Assembly: GCA_035294465.1 (NCBI GenBank)
Contig: DATGKW010000245.1
Location: 1-18,090 of the forward strand
Length of the DNA: 18,090 nt
Direction: 5' to 3'
Origin: Paraktedonobacter sp035294465
GTDB taxonomy: Bacteria > Chloroflexota > Ktedonobacteria > Ktedonobacterales > Ktedonobacteraceae
Below the pieces are notes generated by a model. That model saw only the letters and a list, made by a program, of their open reading frames with translations. It did no database searches and had not been told where the DNA came from. A program made the translations under genes and the position numbers. Below, one piece after another: positions 1 to 7,918 of the stretch; the first letter of the stretch is position 1; each line of letters opens with the position of its first letter.

Positions 1-1
1 G

Positions 2-1426
2 GAGGAAGGCGGGCTGCGCAATCCCCATATCCCCGGGGCCTACCTCTCGCACGCCGTCTACGGCTACTTTTTGAATGGGGGCGGGCGCTGCTATGTGACG
101 CGTCTGGCGAGCAGCCCCGATGGGAAAGAGAAGCCTGCACCCACACAATTGCCCAGTCGGGCCTCGAAAGCAGTTCCCTCGTTGATTGTCCATCCGAAAG
201 CGGTGCAGGAGCAGGATATTCAGGTAGAGGTTTTGCCGCCGACGAAGGCGCTGCCAGCACCTGCCGCGCCGCCGGCCGAGGGCGAGAAGAAAGAGCCAGA
301 AGCGCCCGCTCAGGGTTTATTTACCCTCAGAGTGCGCATGGGAGATGTCGAGGAAATGTTTGAGAATGTCAGCATGGGAGGCGGCGGCGCGAAATCAGCG
401 GTTGAGGTCGTCAATCAGACCAGCACGTTGATTCGCCTGGTTGAGACCAAAGCGGCCGGGACGCCGGCGGAGCGTGCTCCCGAAATGGGCAGTTACCTGG
501 TCAAAGCGCCGGCCCAGACTAGCCTGCCGCGTGTCCAGGCTACTCATTTTGCTGGCAGCGCCGCCGAGCGGAGCGGATTGGAGGGGCTGGAGGTTTCCGA
601 GGACGTGACTATGGTCTGCTGTCCGGATCTGATGGCTGCTTACCAGGCTGGCATTATTGATAAGGATGGTGTCAAGTCTGTGCAACTGGCAATGATCGCT
701 CACTGCGAGCGCATGGGCGACCGCGTGGCTATTCTGGACCCGCTGCCGGATATGACGCCCCAGGAGGTCAAGCGCTGGCGCGAGGCCGAGGCTGGCTACG
801 ATTCCAAATATGCCGCGCTCTACTATCCCTGGATCAAAGTCACGGGCAGCAACGGGCGTCCTATGGCTATGCCACCCTGCGGGCACATGGCGGGCATCTA
901 CGCGCGCAGCGACAACGAGCGAGGCGTGCATAAGGCCCCGGCCAACGAAGTTGTACGCGGCGCTTTGGAAGCGGTAATCCAGGTGACAAAGGGCGAGCAA
1001 GATACCCTCAATCCAGGCGGAATCAACTGTATCCGCTCGTTTACCGGGCGCGGCCTGCGCGTCTGGGGCGCGCGCACACTCAGCAGCGACCCGGCCTGGC
1101 GTTATGTGAACGTTCGCCGTCTTTTCAACTATATCGAGAAATCGATTGAGCACGGCACGCAATGGGTCGTTTTCGAGCCGAATGACCAGGATCTGTGGGC
1201 GCGCGTTAAACGCGACATTACCGCGTTTCTCACCGGAGTTTGGCGCGACGGCATGCTCTTCGGGCGCTCGCCTGAAGAAGCCTTCTTCGTCAAGTGCGAC
1301 GAGGAACTCAATCCGCCCGACGTGCGCGACCGAGGCATGTTATTCGTTGACATTGGCCTGGCCCCGGTCAAGCCGGCTGAATTTGTTGTCTTCCGCCTCA
1401 GCCAGTGGGCCGGCGGCGGAGCGTAA
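2..1426 (+). CDS. Contractile tail sheath protein (5' partial)
   Basis: This is the outer contractile sheath subunit, which polymerises around the inner tube and shortens to drive it out. The frame is open to base 2, so the N-terminus lies outside the window; a TTG at 71 is an internal leucine, not a start. The visible part begins with the sheath-type segment ending NGGGRCYVTR. A proline/alanine/glutamate-rich stretch follows (about bases 110-310), then a beta-rich segment (FTLRVRMGDVEEMFENVSMG, then VNQTSTLIRLVE). The C-terminal half is the conserved sheath core: a GHMAGIYAR segment, NPGGINCIR, then SSDPAWRYVNVRRLFNYIEKS, and a final GMLFVDIGLAPVKPAEFVVF strand of the kind that links neighbouring sheath subunits. 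It is followed 31 bases later by a tube gene, the usual sheath-tube order. The family call is firm; which sheath paralogue (Afp2/3/4-like) cannot be told. Confidence 0.93.
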   Translation, partial: EEGGLRNPHIPGAYLSHAVYGYFLNGGGRCYVTRLASSPDGKEKPAPTQLPSRASKAVPSLIVHPKAVQEQDIQVEVLPPTKALPAPAAPPAEGEKKEPEAPAQGLFTLRVRMGDVEEMFENVSMGGGGAKSAVEVVNQTSTLIRLVETKAAGTPAERAPEMGSYLVKAPAQTSLPRVQATHFAGSAAERSGLEGLEVSEDVTMVCCPDLMAAYQAGIIDKDGVKSVQLAMIAHCERMGDRVAILDPLPDMTPQEVKRWREAEAGYDSKYAALYYPWIKVTGSNGRPMAMPPCGHMAGIYARSDNERGVHKAPANEVVRGALEAVIQVTKGEQDTLNPGGINCIRSFTGRGLRVWGARTLSSDPAWRYVNVRRLFNYIEKSIEHGTQWVVFEPNDQDLWARVKRDITAFLTGVWRDGMLFGRSPEEAFFVKCDEELNPPDVRDRGMLFVDIGLAPVKPAEFVVFRLSQWAGGGA

Positions 1427-1457
1427 AGACTCACGATGAGCTTGAAAGGAGAGCAAG

Positions 1458-1898
1458 ATGGCAGAGCAAGATCCATTAGTATCATCATGGTTTGGCGTTG
1501 AATTCCAGGGACAGGTAACAGGCGCGTTCCGTGAGTGTACAGGTCTGGGAAGCGAAAATGAGGTAGTGGAATACAAAGCGAGCGGACCTCACGGCGAGCA
1601 TGTGATCAAGAAGGTTCCAGGTCGCCTGAAGTGGAACAATATCACGCTGAAACGCGGCATTACCGACTCGATGGATATGTGGCAGTGGCGCAAGCTGGTG
1701 GAGCAGGGAAACATCTCGGCGGCCCGCAAAAATGGGACGATCACTATGTACAACCAGCAGGGCGACCCTATAGCCAGGTGGAACTTTATCAATGCCTGGC
1801 CCAGCAAGCTGAACGGTCCCACCGCGCATGCGGGCAATAACGAAGTAGCTATCGAGGAGCTAGAGCTGACTCACGAAGGCTATGAACGGGTGAGTTAG
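1458..1898 (+). CDS. Inner tube protein 1 (gp19-like)
   Basis: A 146-aa subunit of the inner tube that the sheath surrounds, of the T4 gp19-like tail tube family found in Afp/PVC-type particles. The length is typical. Family hallmarks are an N-terminal strand (SSWFGVEFQGQVTGAFRECTGL), the central LKRGIT segment, a MYNQQGDPIARWNFINAWP segment and a closing beta strand IEELELTHEGYERV. A Shine-Dalgarno (GAAAGGAGAG, about 1443-1452) stands just before the ATG. It lies between the sheath and the small accessory genes. A second tube paralogue at 2511 shares the LKRG, RWNFINA and ELxHEG motifs, so the particle probably has two kinds of tube ring, as in Afp1/Afp5. Confidence 0.93.
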   Translation: MAEQDPLVSSWFGVEFQGQVTGAFRECTGLGSENEVVEYKASGPHGEHVIKKVPGRLKWNNITLKRGITDSMDMWQWRKLVEQGNISAARKNGTITMYNQQGDPIARWNFINAWPSKLNGPTAHAGNNEVAIEELELTHEGYERVS

Positions 1899-1975
1899 CG
1901 TGCTGCGAGCGATCTCTTGCTGCTTATGCGAGGAGAGCGCGGACGAGCGGAAGGAGGATCGGAGAGAGCGCGAAC

Positions 1976-2344
1976 ATGTTACAGACGGAATTTGAATTTA
2001 CCTTGCCCAGAGGGTATGTGGATGCGCAGGGCAATCTGCACCGGCGGGGAACGATGCGGCTGGCTACAGCTCTAGACGAAATCGAGCCGTTGCAAGATGT
2101 GCGTGTGCGCGCCAACGAGGCGTACCTGAGCATCCTTGTCCTCAGTCGCGTGGTGACCCGCCTGGGTGAACTGCGCCAGGTCAGTCCGGCCGTGATCGAA
2201 GGGCTGTTTTCCGCCGATCTGGCCTACTTGCAGCACCTGTATATCCAGGTGAATGAGGCCGGAACAAGCCTGGTGGAGACTCAATGCCCAGGCTGTGGCA
2301 CGCGTTTTGCTCTGGATCTTGCGGGAGGCTCCGGCGATGAGTGA
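1976..2344 (+). CDS. Small CIS accessory protein with single CxxC
   Basis: A 122-aa protein that I recognise only by position: small genes like this sit between tube paralogues in many CIS loci. It begins with a short beta-type stretch (TEFEFTLPRGYVD), continues as mostly helical sequence including a segment about SILVLSRVVTRLGEL, and ends in CPGCGTRFALDL with Cys104 and Cys107. This is one half of a zinc-ribbon site, so metal binding would need a dimer or a partner. A role as tail assembly chaperone or tube/sheath assembly factor is inference. The start is the ATG with GGAGAG about 7 bases upstream; a stronger AAGGAGGA lies 17 bases upstream. The 77-base gap before it is the longest in the operon. 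Its end overlaps the next ORF by 8 bases. Confidence 0.8.
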   Translation: MLQTEFEFTLPRGYVDAQGNLHRRGTMRLATALDEIEPLQDVRVRANEAYLSILVLSRVVTRLGELRQVSPAVIEGLFSADLAYLQHLYIQVNEAGTSLVETQCPGCGTRFALDLAGGSGDE

Positions 2345-2507
2345 ACGCGGCGATTCTTCCAGCGGGAGCGACCCGGCCGGGACAGGGACTCCCGCTGCAC
2401 AGCAGGCCATTGATGTGATGAGACTGGCAGAGAAAGTCTATCAATTGATGCAGGCAGAAGCACGCCTGGCTCGCGCACGCGGGCAAGCGCGCGGTCAGAG
2501 GAGGTAG
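2337..2507 (+). CDS. Short helical CIS accessory protein
   Basis: A 56-aa ORF whose ATG overlaps the previous stop codon (ATGAGTGA, 8 shared bases), which implies translational coupling. A longer reading from 2253 would run deep into the previous gene and is not favoured. The N-terminal 20 residues are Ser/Gly/Pro-rich. The rest is a single predicted helix, DVMRLAEKVYQLMQAEARLA, ending in an Arg-rich tail (RARGQARGQRR). Small proteins with an RLAxKVYxLM-type helix recur between tube genes in CIS loci. Its function is unknown; a scaffold or capping peptide bound to a neighbouring tail protein is a guess. The next gene starts 3 bases later, and its Shine-Dalgarno (AGAGGAGG) lies inside this gene's last codons. 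Confidence 0.7.
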   Translation: MSERGDSSSGSDPAGTGTPAAQQAIDVMRLAEKVYQLMQAEARLARARGQARGQRR

Positions 2508-2510
2508 AGG

Positions 2511-2933
2511 ATGGCAAGCGAAGCCTATCCGGGGTGTCGTTTCTATGTGCTTTTTGATGACAAGGCTCAGGGTCTGTTCACTGAGATCAGCGGACTACAG
2601 GTCGAAATGGATGTGATGGAGTATCAGGAGGGAGGCAATAATGGCTTTGTCTACCGGCTCCCCGGCCTTACCAAAGTGAGCAATTTAACGCTCAAGCGCG
2701 GCATGACCAGTTCAAACGAGTTTTACAACTGGCTGGCCGATGTATCAAGCGGCAATCTAAAACGACGCCATGTCTCTGTGATCATGTACGATGTTGAGGG
2801 GAACGAGCTGATGCGCTGGAACTTCATCAACGCGTATCCGGTCAAATGGATTGGCCCGTCGCTGCGCTCGCACGAGAACGTGGCAGCCATTGAGACGCTT
2901 GAACTGGCCCACGAGGGCGTCACGTTAGGGTGA
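2511..2933 (+). CDS. Inner tube protein 2 (gp19-like)
   Basis: A 140-aa second inner tube subunit of the gp19-like family. Motifs match the first tube gene: FYVLFDDKAQGLFTEISGL at the N-terminus, YRLPGLTKVSNLTLKRGMTS in the middle, MYDVEGNELMRWNFINAYPV, and the closing ETLELAHEGVTL. Length and layout are typical. The LPGL and KVS substitutions relative to tube 1 suggest a specialised ring, perhaps the initiator next to the baseplate as proposed for Afp5-like proteins; this assignment is inference. A strong AGAGGAGG ribosome site in the end of the preceding gene supports the ATG chosen. The next ORF begins 4 bases after its stop. Confidence 0.93.
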   Translation: MASEAYPGCRFYVLFDDKAQGLFTEISGLQVEMDVMEYQEGGNNGFVYRLPGLTKVSNLTLKRGMTSSNEFYNWLADVSSGNLKRRHVSVIMYDVEGNELMRWNFINAYPVKWIGPSLRSHENVAAIETLELAHEGVTLG

Positions 2934-2937
2934 GAAG

Positions 2938-4644
2938 ATGCGACGACATATCCTGCTGCCCCGCCTTCTGCGGGCTCAGCCTCTGGTGACCTATATTGTC
3001 AGGAGACAGACGCTGGCAACGGCGCTTGGCTTGCGTGAGGTCCATTCCGCACCGGGCAACACGCCAGCAAGCCCCGCTGTCCAGCCCTGGTGGCGGCTCC
3101 CTGCTGATCGCCTGAGTCGTCCCGCGAGGGAGCTTCTGATCGGCCGGTCGGAAGAGGAAACTCCAATCAGTCGGCCAGAAGGAGAAAGGCAGGAGTCTGT
3201 TCGCCCGGTTGTGTCCATCGCAGGCCAGGAAGCGCTGCCTGAGTCCGGTGTAGAGCGAGAACATGCGGGTGAAGCGCAGATAGATCTGGAAGAGGCGGAG
3301 GAGGTCGAAAAGGCTCTGCGGTCAATCGAGCTGGCTCAAAACGTGACAGATGCATCCTCCGGGCCGCTCGCGGAACCGCGTTCAGGAGAGACAGAGCGGG
3401 CGAGCGTACAACCGGCCTCATTTCAAGAAAAGCCGGAGGAGCCGGTTCGGCCTGGCCTGTCCAGGCGGAGCACGCGTTCAGTTATTGCTGAGATTGGTGC
3501 AGGCAGTGAGCAGCTTCCACTTACCTCTTCCACAGGAGCGAGCGAGTCAGGCCCAGGGCGGGAGCAGATTTTGCCCGCTACAGAGAACGCGCCTGTTGAG
3601 CGGTCTCCTGCTGAATCTCTCGCTGGGGCGGGTCAGAGCAGCGAGCCGGCGGCAGAAGAGCTTTTTGCGCCGCGCGGCACTGATCGCTCGCCTCAAGCCT
3701 GGCTGGCGCGTTTGATCAGGCAGGCCCAGAGAGAGAGGCGGGCGGCCTTGTCACACACGACTGTGCCACAAGTACGCCAGGCGTCCGTGCATGTGGCCGA
3801 GTCAGTCGCGCCGGAGTCGCCGGGAGCGAGAATGGCTGAACCAATCTCGCAGAACGTCAGGACATTCTTGAAACCTCTGCTTGGTGTTGATCCTGCCGGC
3901 GTGCCGGTCTATCGCGATAGGCAGGCCGAACACGCGACTGCCAGTCAACGGGCCGATGCGCTCAGCGACGGCGAAGCAATTGAACTCGCCCCCGGTCAGA
4001 GAGAAGAGACGCCTGAGACGCTTGGCCTGCTCGCGCACGAACTGACTCACGTGGCACGTCAACAGCGCCCGCGCTTCGTCCCTCCGGTGTTGCGTCAGAC
4101 AGCGCCCGCGCCGGCCTGGGAGACGCGCGGCGAAGAGGTCGTGGCCTTACAGGTCGAACGCCAGGTTCGTTTGATTGCGCGGGGCGAGCTGGCTGTATCT
4201 GCGTCTGCTGCGCTATCTCGACCGGCGAACGGGCCGGCGCAGAGTGAGGCTGAAGAGGTTGCTCCACACGCGGAGCGCGGGATCTGGGGCAATCTTCCTG
4301 CGCCCTGGGAGCCTTTGCCGGCATGGTTCGCGAGCACACCTGCGCCAGTCACACAGGACACGGGCGTGCAGCCTGCTCCCTCGTTGCTGGCTGGCGTGGC
4401 ATCCGCGCCGGCCTTTGTGGCGGGTGAGGGTGGCGGGGCAGAGGAGAGCGGAAAGAGGCGTGCAGGCGTCGAGCGCAGCGTAAGCGTAGAGGAATCGGGT
4501 TCCGGCGAGAACTCGTCTCCGCAGGCTAACCAGGCCACGTTCGAGCCGCAGCGTGCGCCCGAACCCGACCTGGACGCGCTGGCCCGGCAGGTCTATAGCC
4601 TGCTGAGGCGCCGCCTGAGCGTTGAGCAGCGGCGAGAGATGTAA
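2938..4644 (+). CDS. DUF4157 (eCIS-associated, HELTH) protein with long disordered flanks
   Basis: A 568-aa protein. Residues about 299-380 form a DUF4157 domain: an ISQNVRTFLKPLLGVDPAGV segment, then YRDRQAEHATASQRADALSD, and the zinc-metallopeptidase motif HELTH at 367-371. DUF4157 is widespread in extracellular CIS loci, often on proteins linked to toxins or particle assembly; its protease activity is largely unproven. Everything else looks disordered: residues 1-295 and 385-568 are rich in Glu, Ala, Pro, Ser and Arg, with no toxin fold or membrane segment that I can see. A short basic C-terminal helix (LARQVYSLLRRRLSVEQRREM) echoes the KVYQLM helix of the 56-aa protein. The start is the ATG 4 bases after the tube stop, with a weak GAGAAG site. 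It could be a processed cargo, a scaffold, or an unusual length-setting protein. The domain call is good; the role is open. Confidence 0.82.
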   Translation: MRRHILLPRLLRAQPLVTYIVRRQTLATALGLREVHSAPGNTPASPAVQPWWRLPADRLSRPARELLIGRSEEETPISRPEGERQESVRPVVSIAGQEALPESGVEREHAGEAQIDLEEAEEVEKALRSIELAQNVTDASSGPLAEPRSGETERASVQPASFQEKPEEPVRPGLSRRSTRSVIAEIGAGSEQLPLTSSTGASESGPGREQILPATENAPVERSPAESLAGAGQSSEPAAEELFAPRGTDRSPQAWLARLIRQAQRERRAALSHTTVPQVRQASVHVAESVAPESPGARMAEPISQNVRTFLKPLLGVDPAGVPVYRDRQAEHATASQRADALSDGEAIELAPGQREETPETLGLLAHELTHVARQQRPRFVPPVLRQTAPAPAWETRGEEVVALQVERQVRLIARGELAVSASAALSRPANGPAQSEAEEVAPHAERGIWGNLPAPWEPLPAWFASTPAPVTQDTGVQPAPSLLAGVASAPAFVAGEGGGAEESGKRRAGVERSVSVEESGSGENSSPQANQATFEPQRAPEPDLDALARQVYSLLRRRLSVEQRREM

Positions 4645-4658
4645 AGGAGCACTGAATT

Positions 4659-5375
4659 ATGGAGGGAACGAGCCTGGCAACGGCTACCATCATCGATCAT
4701 GACCACAATACGACCGTGCAGTGCATGTTTAATCCTAAAGAATACACTTTTAGCAAACAGAATTCCTGGACCACGAAGCCAAGCAAAGGGACGAATATCG
4801 CCAATTGCGAGTTTGGTAGCGGTCAACCTGCTACGCTCCAGATGCAGCTTTTCTTTGATACCTATACCAATATTAAAAGCTCACCCGGCGCAGATGGTTC
4901 ACCCAAAGATGTGCGCAAGGAGTATACAGAAAAAATCTGGGAGATGATGAAGGTTGATCCGTCCCTGGGAACCATTGGGAGTTCTGGAGGCTCAAGCTCC
5001 GGCGCAAAGCACAAAAAAGGCCGCCCGCCAGTCGTTGGTTTTCAGTGGGGCTCGATGTGGTCGTTTAAGGCCGTCATCACCAGTTTGAGGGAACACTTTA
5101 CGCTCTTTCTGCCTAATGGTATGCCCGTGCGCTCCACGCTGGATGTAACCTTCCAGCAGATTCAGGACAAAGACGACTACCCACCTACGAATCCCACGTC
5201 GGGCGGGCCGGGGGGCGAACGTGTCTGGACGGTATGCGAGGGCGATACCCTGGCCTGGATTGCCTACAAAGAGTATGGCGATACGAGCCTCTGGCGTTTG
5301 ATCGCCGATGCCAACAAGCTGGCGCGCGTGCGCCAGTTAACGCCGGGTATGGTGCTGGAGATTCCCAATGCCTGA
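4659..5375 (+). CDS. LysM-containing CIS baseplate/tube-adaptor protein (Afp7-like)
   Basis: A 238-aa protein joining tube and baseplate. Its N-terminal part (about 1-180) matches the CIS tube-adaptor type: CMFNPKEYTFSKQNSW, LQMQLFFDTYTN, VGFQWGSMWSFKAVITSL, and SGLDVTFQ-like RSTLDVTFQQIQD near the end. The C-terminal 45 residues are a LysM domain, from VWTVCEGDTLAWIAYKEYG to LTPGMVLEIPNA. In tail baseplates this domain acts as a structural connector (compare T4 gp53) rather than a secreted wall binder; there is no signal peptide. A Gly/Ser/Lys-rich loop lies at about 107-121. AAAGGAG stands 10 bases upstream of the ATG. Its stop overlaps the spike start by 8 bases (ATGCCTGA), an order (LysM then VgrG) that is standard in Afp-type loci. 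Confidence 0.9.
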   Translation: MEGTSLATATIIDHDHNTTVQCMFNPKEYTFSKQNSWTTKPSKGTNIANCEFGSGQPATLQMQLFFDTYTNIKSSPGADGSPKDVRKEYTEKIWEMMKVDPSLGTIGSSGGSSSGAKHKKGRPPVVGFQWGSMWSFKAVITSLREHFTLFLPNGMPVRSTLDVTFQQIQDKDDYPPTNPTSGGPGGERVWTVCEGDTLAWIAYKEYGDTSLWRLIADANKLARVRQLTPGMVLEIPNA

Positions 5376-7029
5376 GAATCAAAACTTACTCAGCCAGCTT
5401 TCTATTACAATCGATGGAGCAGATGTTTCGGATAACTTTATGGGCGATTTGCTCGAAGTCACCGTCGAGAATAGCTTACATCTGCCGGATGTGGCGACGA
5501 TTGTGTTGCATGATACGCGGCTGCATTGGATCGATGATAGCAGCCTGATGCCGGGCAAAAGCGTGCAGATTTCCGCCAAAACCGAGCGCCAGGCGAAGCC
5601 GCTTTTTGATGGCGAGATTGTCGAGATTGAGCCGGAGTTTGATCCAGGCAACCAGCAGTTAATTGTGCGCGCATTTGATCGCCTGCACCGTCTGGGGCGC
5701 GGACGCCACGTGCGCTCCTTCACCAATGTAAGCGACGAAGACCTGATCAAGAAGCTCGCACAGGAAGCAGGTTTGCAGGCCCAGGTTGCGCAGGCCAGCC
5801 AGGTCTATTCCTATGTTTTTCAGAATAACGAAACCAACCTGGAATTTCTCCAGGGGCGGGCGGCTGCCCTGGGTTATTTGCTCTATGTGCAGGGCAAAAC
5901 CTTGCATTGCGAACCGCTCAAGATCGGAGGCAGCCCGGTCGATCTGGAATGGGGTGTCACGCTGCACGAATTTCGCCCGCGCCTGACGACGATTGGGCAA
6001 CTGAACAGTGTGACGGCGCGCGGCTGGGACCCGGCGAACCGGCAGGAGATTATCGGCCAGGTCCAGAATGGCCAGGGAACGCCGCAGATCGGGCAGCAGC
6101 AGAATGGCGGCGACCTGGCACGAAGCGCTTTCCAGATTACCGCCGGGACCCTGGTCGCGGGCGTGCCCATCCGCGTGCAGGCCGTCGCCGACCGGCTCGC
6201 TCAAGCCGTGGCTGATCGCGCTGCGGGGCGTTTTGTGGAGGCGGAAGGGGCCTGTAGCGGCAATCCGGCCCTGGTGGCTGGGGCAAGCGTGCAAATCAAG
6301 GCTGTGGGGAATCGTTTCAGCGGCACCTACTTTGTTACCAATACCTTGCATATCTATAATGCGCGTCATGGGTATAACACGCATTTCGGTATTACCGGCT
6401 ATCACCCGGCCACGTTGTTCAGCCTGTTAACCCGCGTGGAGGAGGAAAAGCTGCTGGTGCCTTCCGGGCTGGTTATCGGCATTGTCACCGATAACCAGGA
6501 TCCAGAGGGTTATGGACGAGTGAAGGTGAAGTATCCCTGGCTCTCCGGAGACCACGCCAGCGATTGGGCGCGGGTGGTCGTGCCAGGCGGCGGGGATCAG
6601 CGCGGCATCGAATTTCTGCCGGAGATCAACGACGAGGTGCTGGTGGGTTTTGAGATGGGCGATATTCACTATCCCTATGTGCTGGGCGGCCTCTGGAACG
6701 GGAAGGATGCTCCGCCGGATGCGCATGTTACCGGCGGCGGTAAGGTGCAAAAGCGTATTATTCGCTCGCGCAGCGGCCACATGATCACGCTGGATGATAG
6801 CGATGGCGGCGGGGGGATTACGATTGTAGATAGTAAAGGCAATAAACTGGTGCTGGACAGTAGTTCAAACGCACTGCAGATCACGGTTCAGGGCGATACC
6901 AGCCTGAAGGCGCAAGGCAACCTGACGCTGGAGGCCCAGGGCCAGGTGCAGATCAAAGGTATGGGTATCAGTGTGGATGGCGGGGCGGGCACCGTTAGCG
7001 TCAAAGGTAGTACGATTAACCTGAACTGA
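5368..7029 (+). CDS. VgrG-like central spike protein (gp27-gp5 fusion, Afp8-like)
   Basis: A 553-aa protein forming the trimeric spike at the centre of the baseplate. Residues 1 to about 345 are the gp27-like hub, including the FDGEIVEIEPEFDPGNQQLI and VRAFDRLHRL segments and the TNLEFLQGRAAALGYLLYV segment. Residues about 366-452 are the gp5 OB-fold: GLVIGIVTDNQDPEGYGRVK, then FLPEINDEVLVGFEMGD and YVLGGLWNGKDAPP. The last 70 residues are short repeats of alternating polar/aliphatic sequence (LKAQGNLTLEAQGQVQIKG) that fit the beta-helical needle. There is no gp5 lysozyme insert and no C-terminal effector extension, so it is a plain spike. It overlaps the LysM gene by 8 bases and is followed 40 bases later by its tip protein. 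Confidence 0.94.
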   Translation: MPENQNLLSQLSITIDGADVSDNFMGDLLEVTVENSLHLPDVATIVLHDTRLHWIDDSSLMPGKSVQISAKTERQAKPLFDGEIVEIEPEFDPGNQQLIVRAFDRLHRLGRGRHVRSFTNVSDEDLIKKLAQEAGLQAQVAQASQVYSYVFQNNETNLEFLQGRAAALGYLLYVQGKTLHCEPLKIGGSPVDLEWGVTLHEFRPRLTTIGQLNSVTARGWDPANRQEIIGQVQNGQGTPQIGQQQNGGDLARSAFQITAGTLVAGVPIRVQAVADRLAQAVADRAAGRFVEAEGACSGNPALVAGASVQIKAVGNRFSGTYFVTNTLHIYNARHGYNTHFGITGYHPATLFSLLTRVEEEKLLVPSGLVIGIVTDNQDPEGYGRVKVKYPWLSGDHASDWARVVVPGGGDQRGIEFLPEINDEVLVGFEMGDIHYPYVLGGLWNGKDAPPDAHVTGGGKVQKRIIRSRSGHMITLDDSDGGGGITIVDSKGNKLVLDSSSNALQITVQGDTSLKAQGNLTLEAQGQVQIKGMGISVDGGAGTVSVKGSTINLN

Positions 7030-7069
7030 TAAAGCGTTCTTTCTTTATGGAATGGAAGGAGCAAGGAGT

Positions 7070-7462
7070 ATGGGGCAGCCGGCTGCAAAACAGGGCGATC
7101 AGATTACCGCGGTCGATACGCACATCTATATGATCCCGTCTCCTGGCGGGCCAGTGCCGACGCCGCTGCCGAGTCCTTTCAATGGCATTATCAATGGCAA
7201 CTTGAGCAGCAATGTCAACATTATGGGGATGCCCGCGGCGACTCAAGGTAGCACAGCCGATAATATGCCGCCGCATCTACCTCAGGGCGGGCCTTTTCAG
7301 AAGCCTCCGACTAATCGAGGGCAGATTATGACCGGCAGCGCGACGGTGATGATTAACGGAAAGCCGGCGGCGCGTAATGGAGACACAGCTATGACTTGTA
7401 ATGATCCTGCGGATCTGCCCGTGGGCACGGTGGTCGCAGTCGGCACTGTGATGATTGGTTGA
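7070..7462 (+). CDS. PAAR-like spike tip protein
   Basis: A 130-aa protein that sharpens the spike and closes its end. It starts with MGQPAAKQGDQITAVDTHIY, and has the short repeated beta motifs of PAAR proteins (GNLSSNVNIMGMPAATQG, TGSATVMINGKPAARNGD), followed by MTCNDPADLPVGTVVAVGTV. I chose the ATG at 7070 because GGAAGGA lies 9 bases upstream. An in-frame ATG at 7052 would add six residues and place that Shine-Dalgarno inside the gene. A Pro-rich loop (PSPGGPVPTPLPSPFN) extends one face, as in other CIS PAAR proteins. No toxin domain is attached. It stands between spike and gp25, as expected. Confidence 0.88.
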   Translation: MGQPAAKQGDQITAVDTHIYMIPSPGGPVPTPLPSPFNGIINGNLSSNVNIMGMPAATQGSTADNMPPHLPQGGPFQKPPTNRGQIMTGSATVMINGKPAARNGDTAMTCNDPADLPVGTVVAVGTVMIG

Positions 7463-7481
7463 AAGAAGGAAGAAAACATCT

Positions 7482-7916
7482 ATGCGAGACTTTCTGGGAA
7501 CCGGCTGGGCTTTCCCGATACACGTTGATGCCCACGGGCGTATCGCGCTGGCTCGCCAGGAGCGCGACATTGAGGAGGCGATTCGTATTATTCTGCTGAC
7601 GCCCAAAGGACAGCGAGTGATGCGCCCCGAATTTGGCTGCCAGATCCACGACCTGCTTTTTGCTGCCAATGATGCGACTACGGCGGGCCTGGCCGCTTAC
7701 TATGTCGAGGATGCGCTCGGCATGTGGGAGCCGCGTATACAGGTACACACTGTCACAGCGCGTCCCGATCCTGGCGATCCCGGTCGCCTGCTGGTGGATA
7801 TAGACTATGAAATCAAGGCAACGCACGACCGCCGCTCTCTTGTCTTTCCTTTCTATCGCATTCCGGGGGAGGAAGAGAACAACCTGAGCGTTCCTGCACA
7901 TCAGAGGGAGGGTTAG
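7482..7916 (+). CDS. gp25-like baseplate wedge protein
   Basis: A 144-aa baseplate protein of the T4 gp25/GpW family (Afp9/TssE-like), which sits at the base of the sheath and helps start sheath assembly. Visible signatures are FLGTGWAFPIHVDAHGRIAL at the N-terminus, then ERDIEEAIRIILLTPKGQRV, MRPEFGCQIHDLLF and a C-terminal VDIDYEIKATHDRRSLVFPF. The KGxRxMxPEFG core is the family hallmark. The ATG at 7482 is preferred because GAAGGAAG lies about 9 bases upstream; an upstream in-frame TTG at 7455 overlaps the PAAR gene and lacks a site. The end of the gene, GAGGGAGG, supplies the ribosome site for the next gene two bases on. Confidence 0.92.
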   Translation: MRDFLGTGWAFPIHVDAHGRIALARQERDIEEAIRIILLTPKGQRVMRPEFGCQIHDLLFAANDATTAGLAAYYVEDALGMWEPRIQVHTVTARPDPGDPGRLLVDIDYEIKATHDRRSLVFPFYRIPGEEENNLSVPAHQREG

Positions 7917-7918
7917 CC

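Noticed and set aside
71..73. TTG at 71 as start of the sheath gene
   Set aside because: The frame continues upstream to base 2 with sheath-like sequence (IPGAYLSHAVYGYFLNGGG), so the true start is outside the window.
395..1162. 255-aa minus-strand ORF opposite the sheath gene
   Set aside because: It lies wholly inside a well-supported sheath gene in high-GC DNA, has no family signature and fits a codon-bias shadow.
5659..6405. 248-aa minus-strand ORF opposite the spike gene
   Set aside because: It is fully antisense to the VgrG-like gene, with no ribosome site or recognisable domain.
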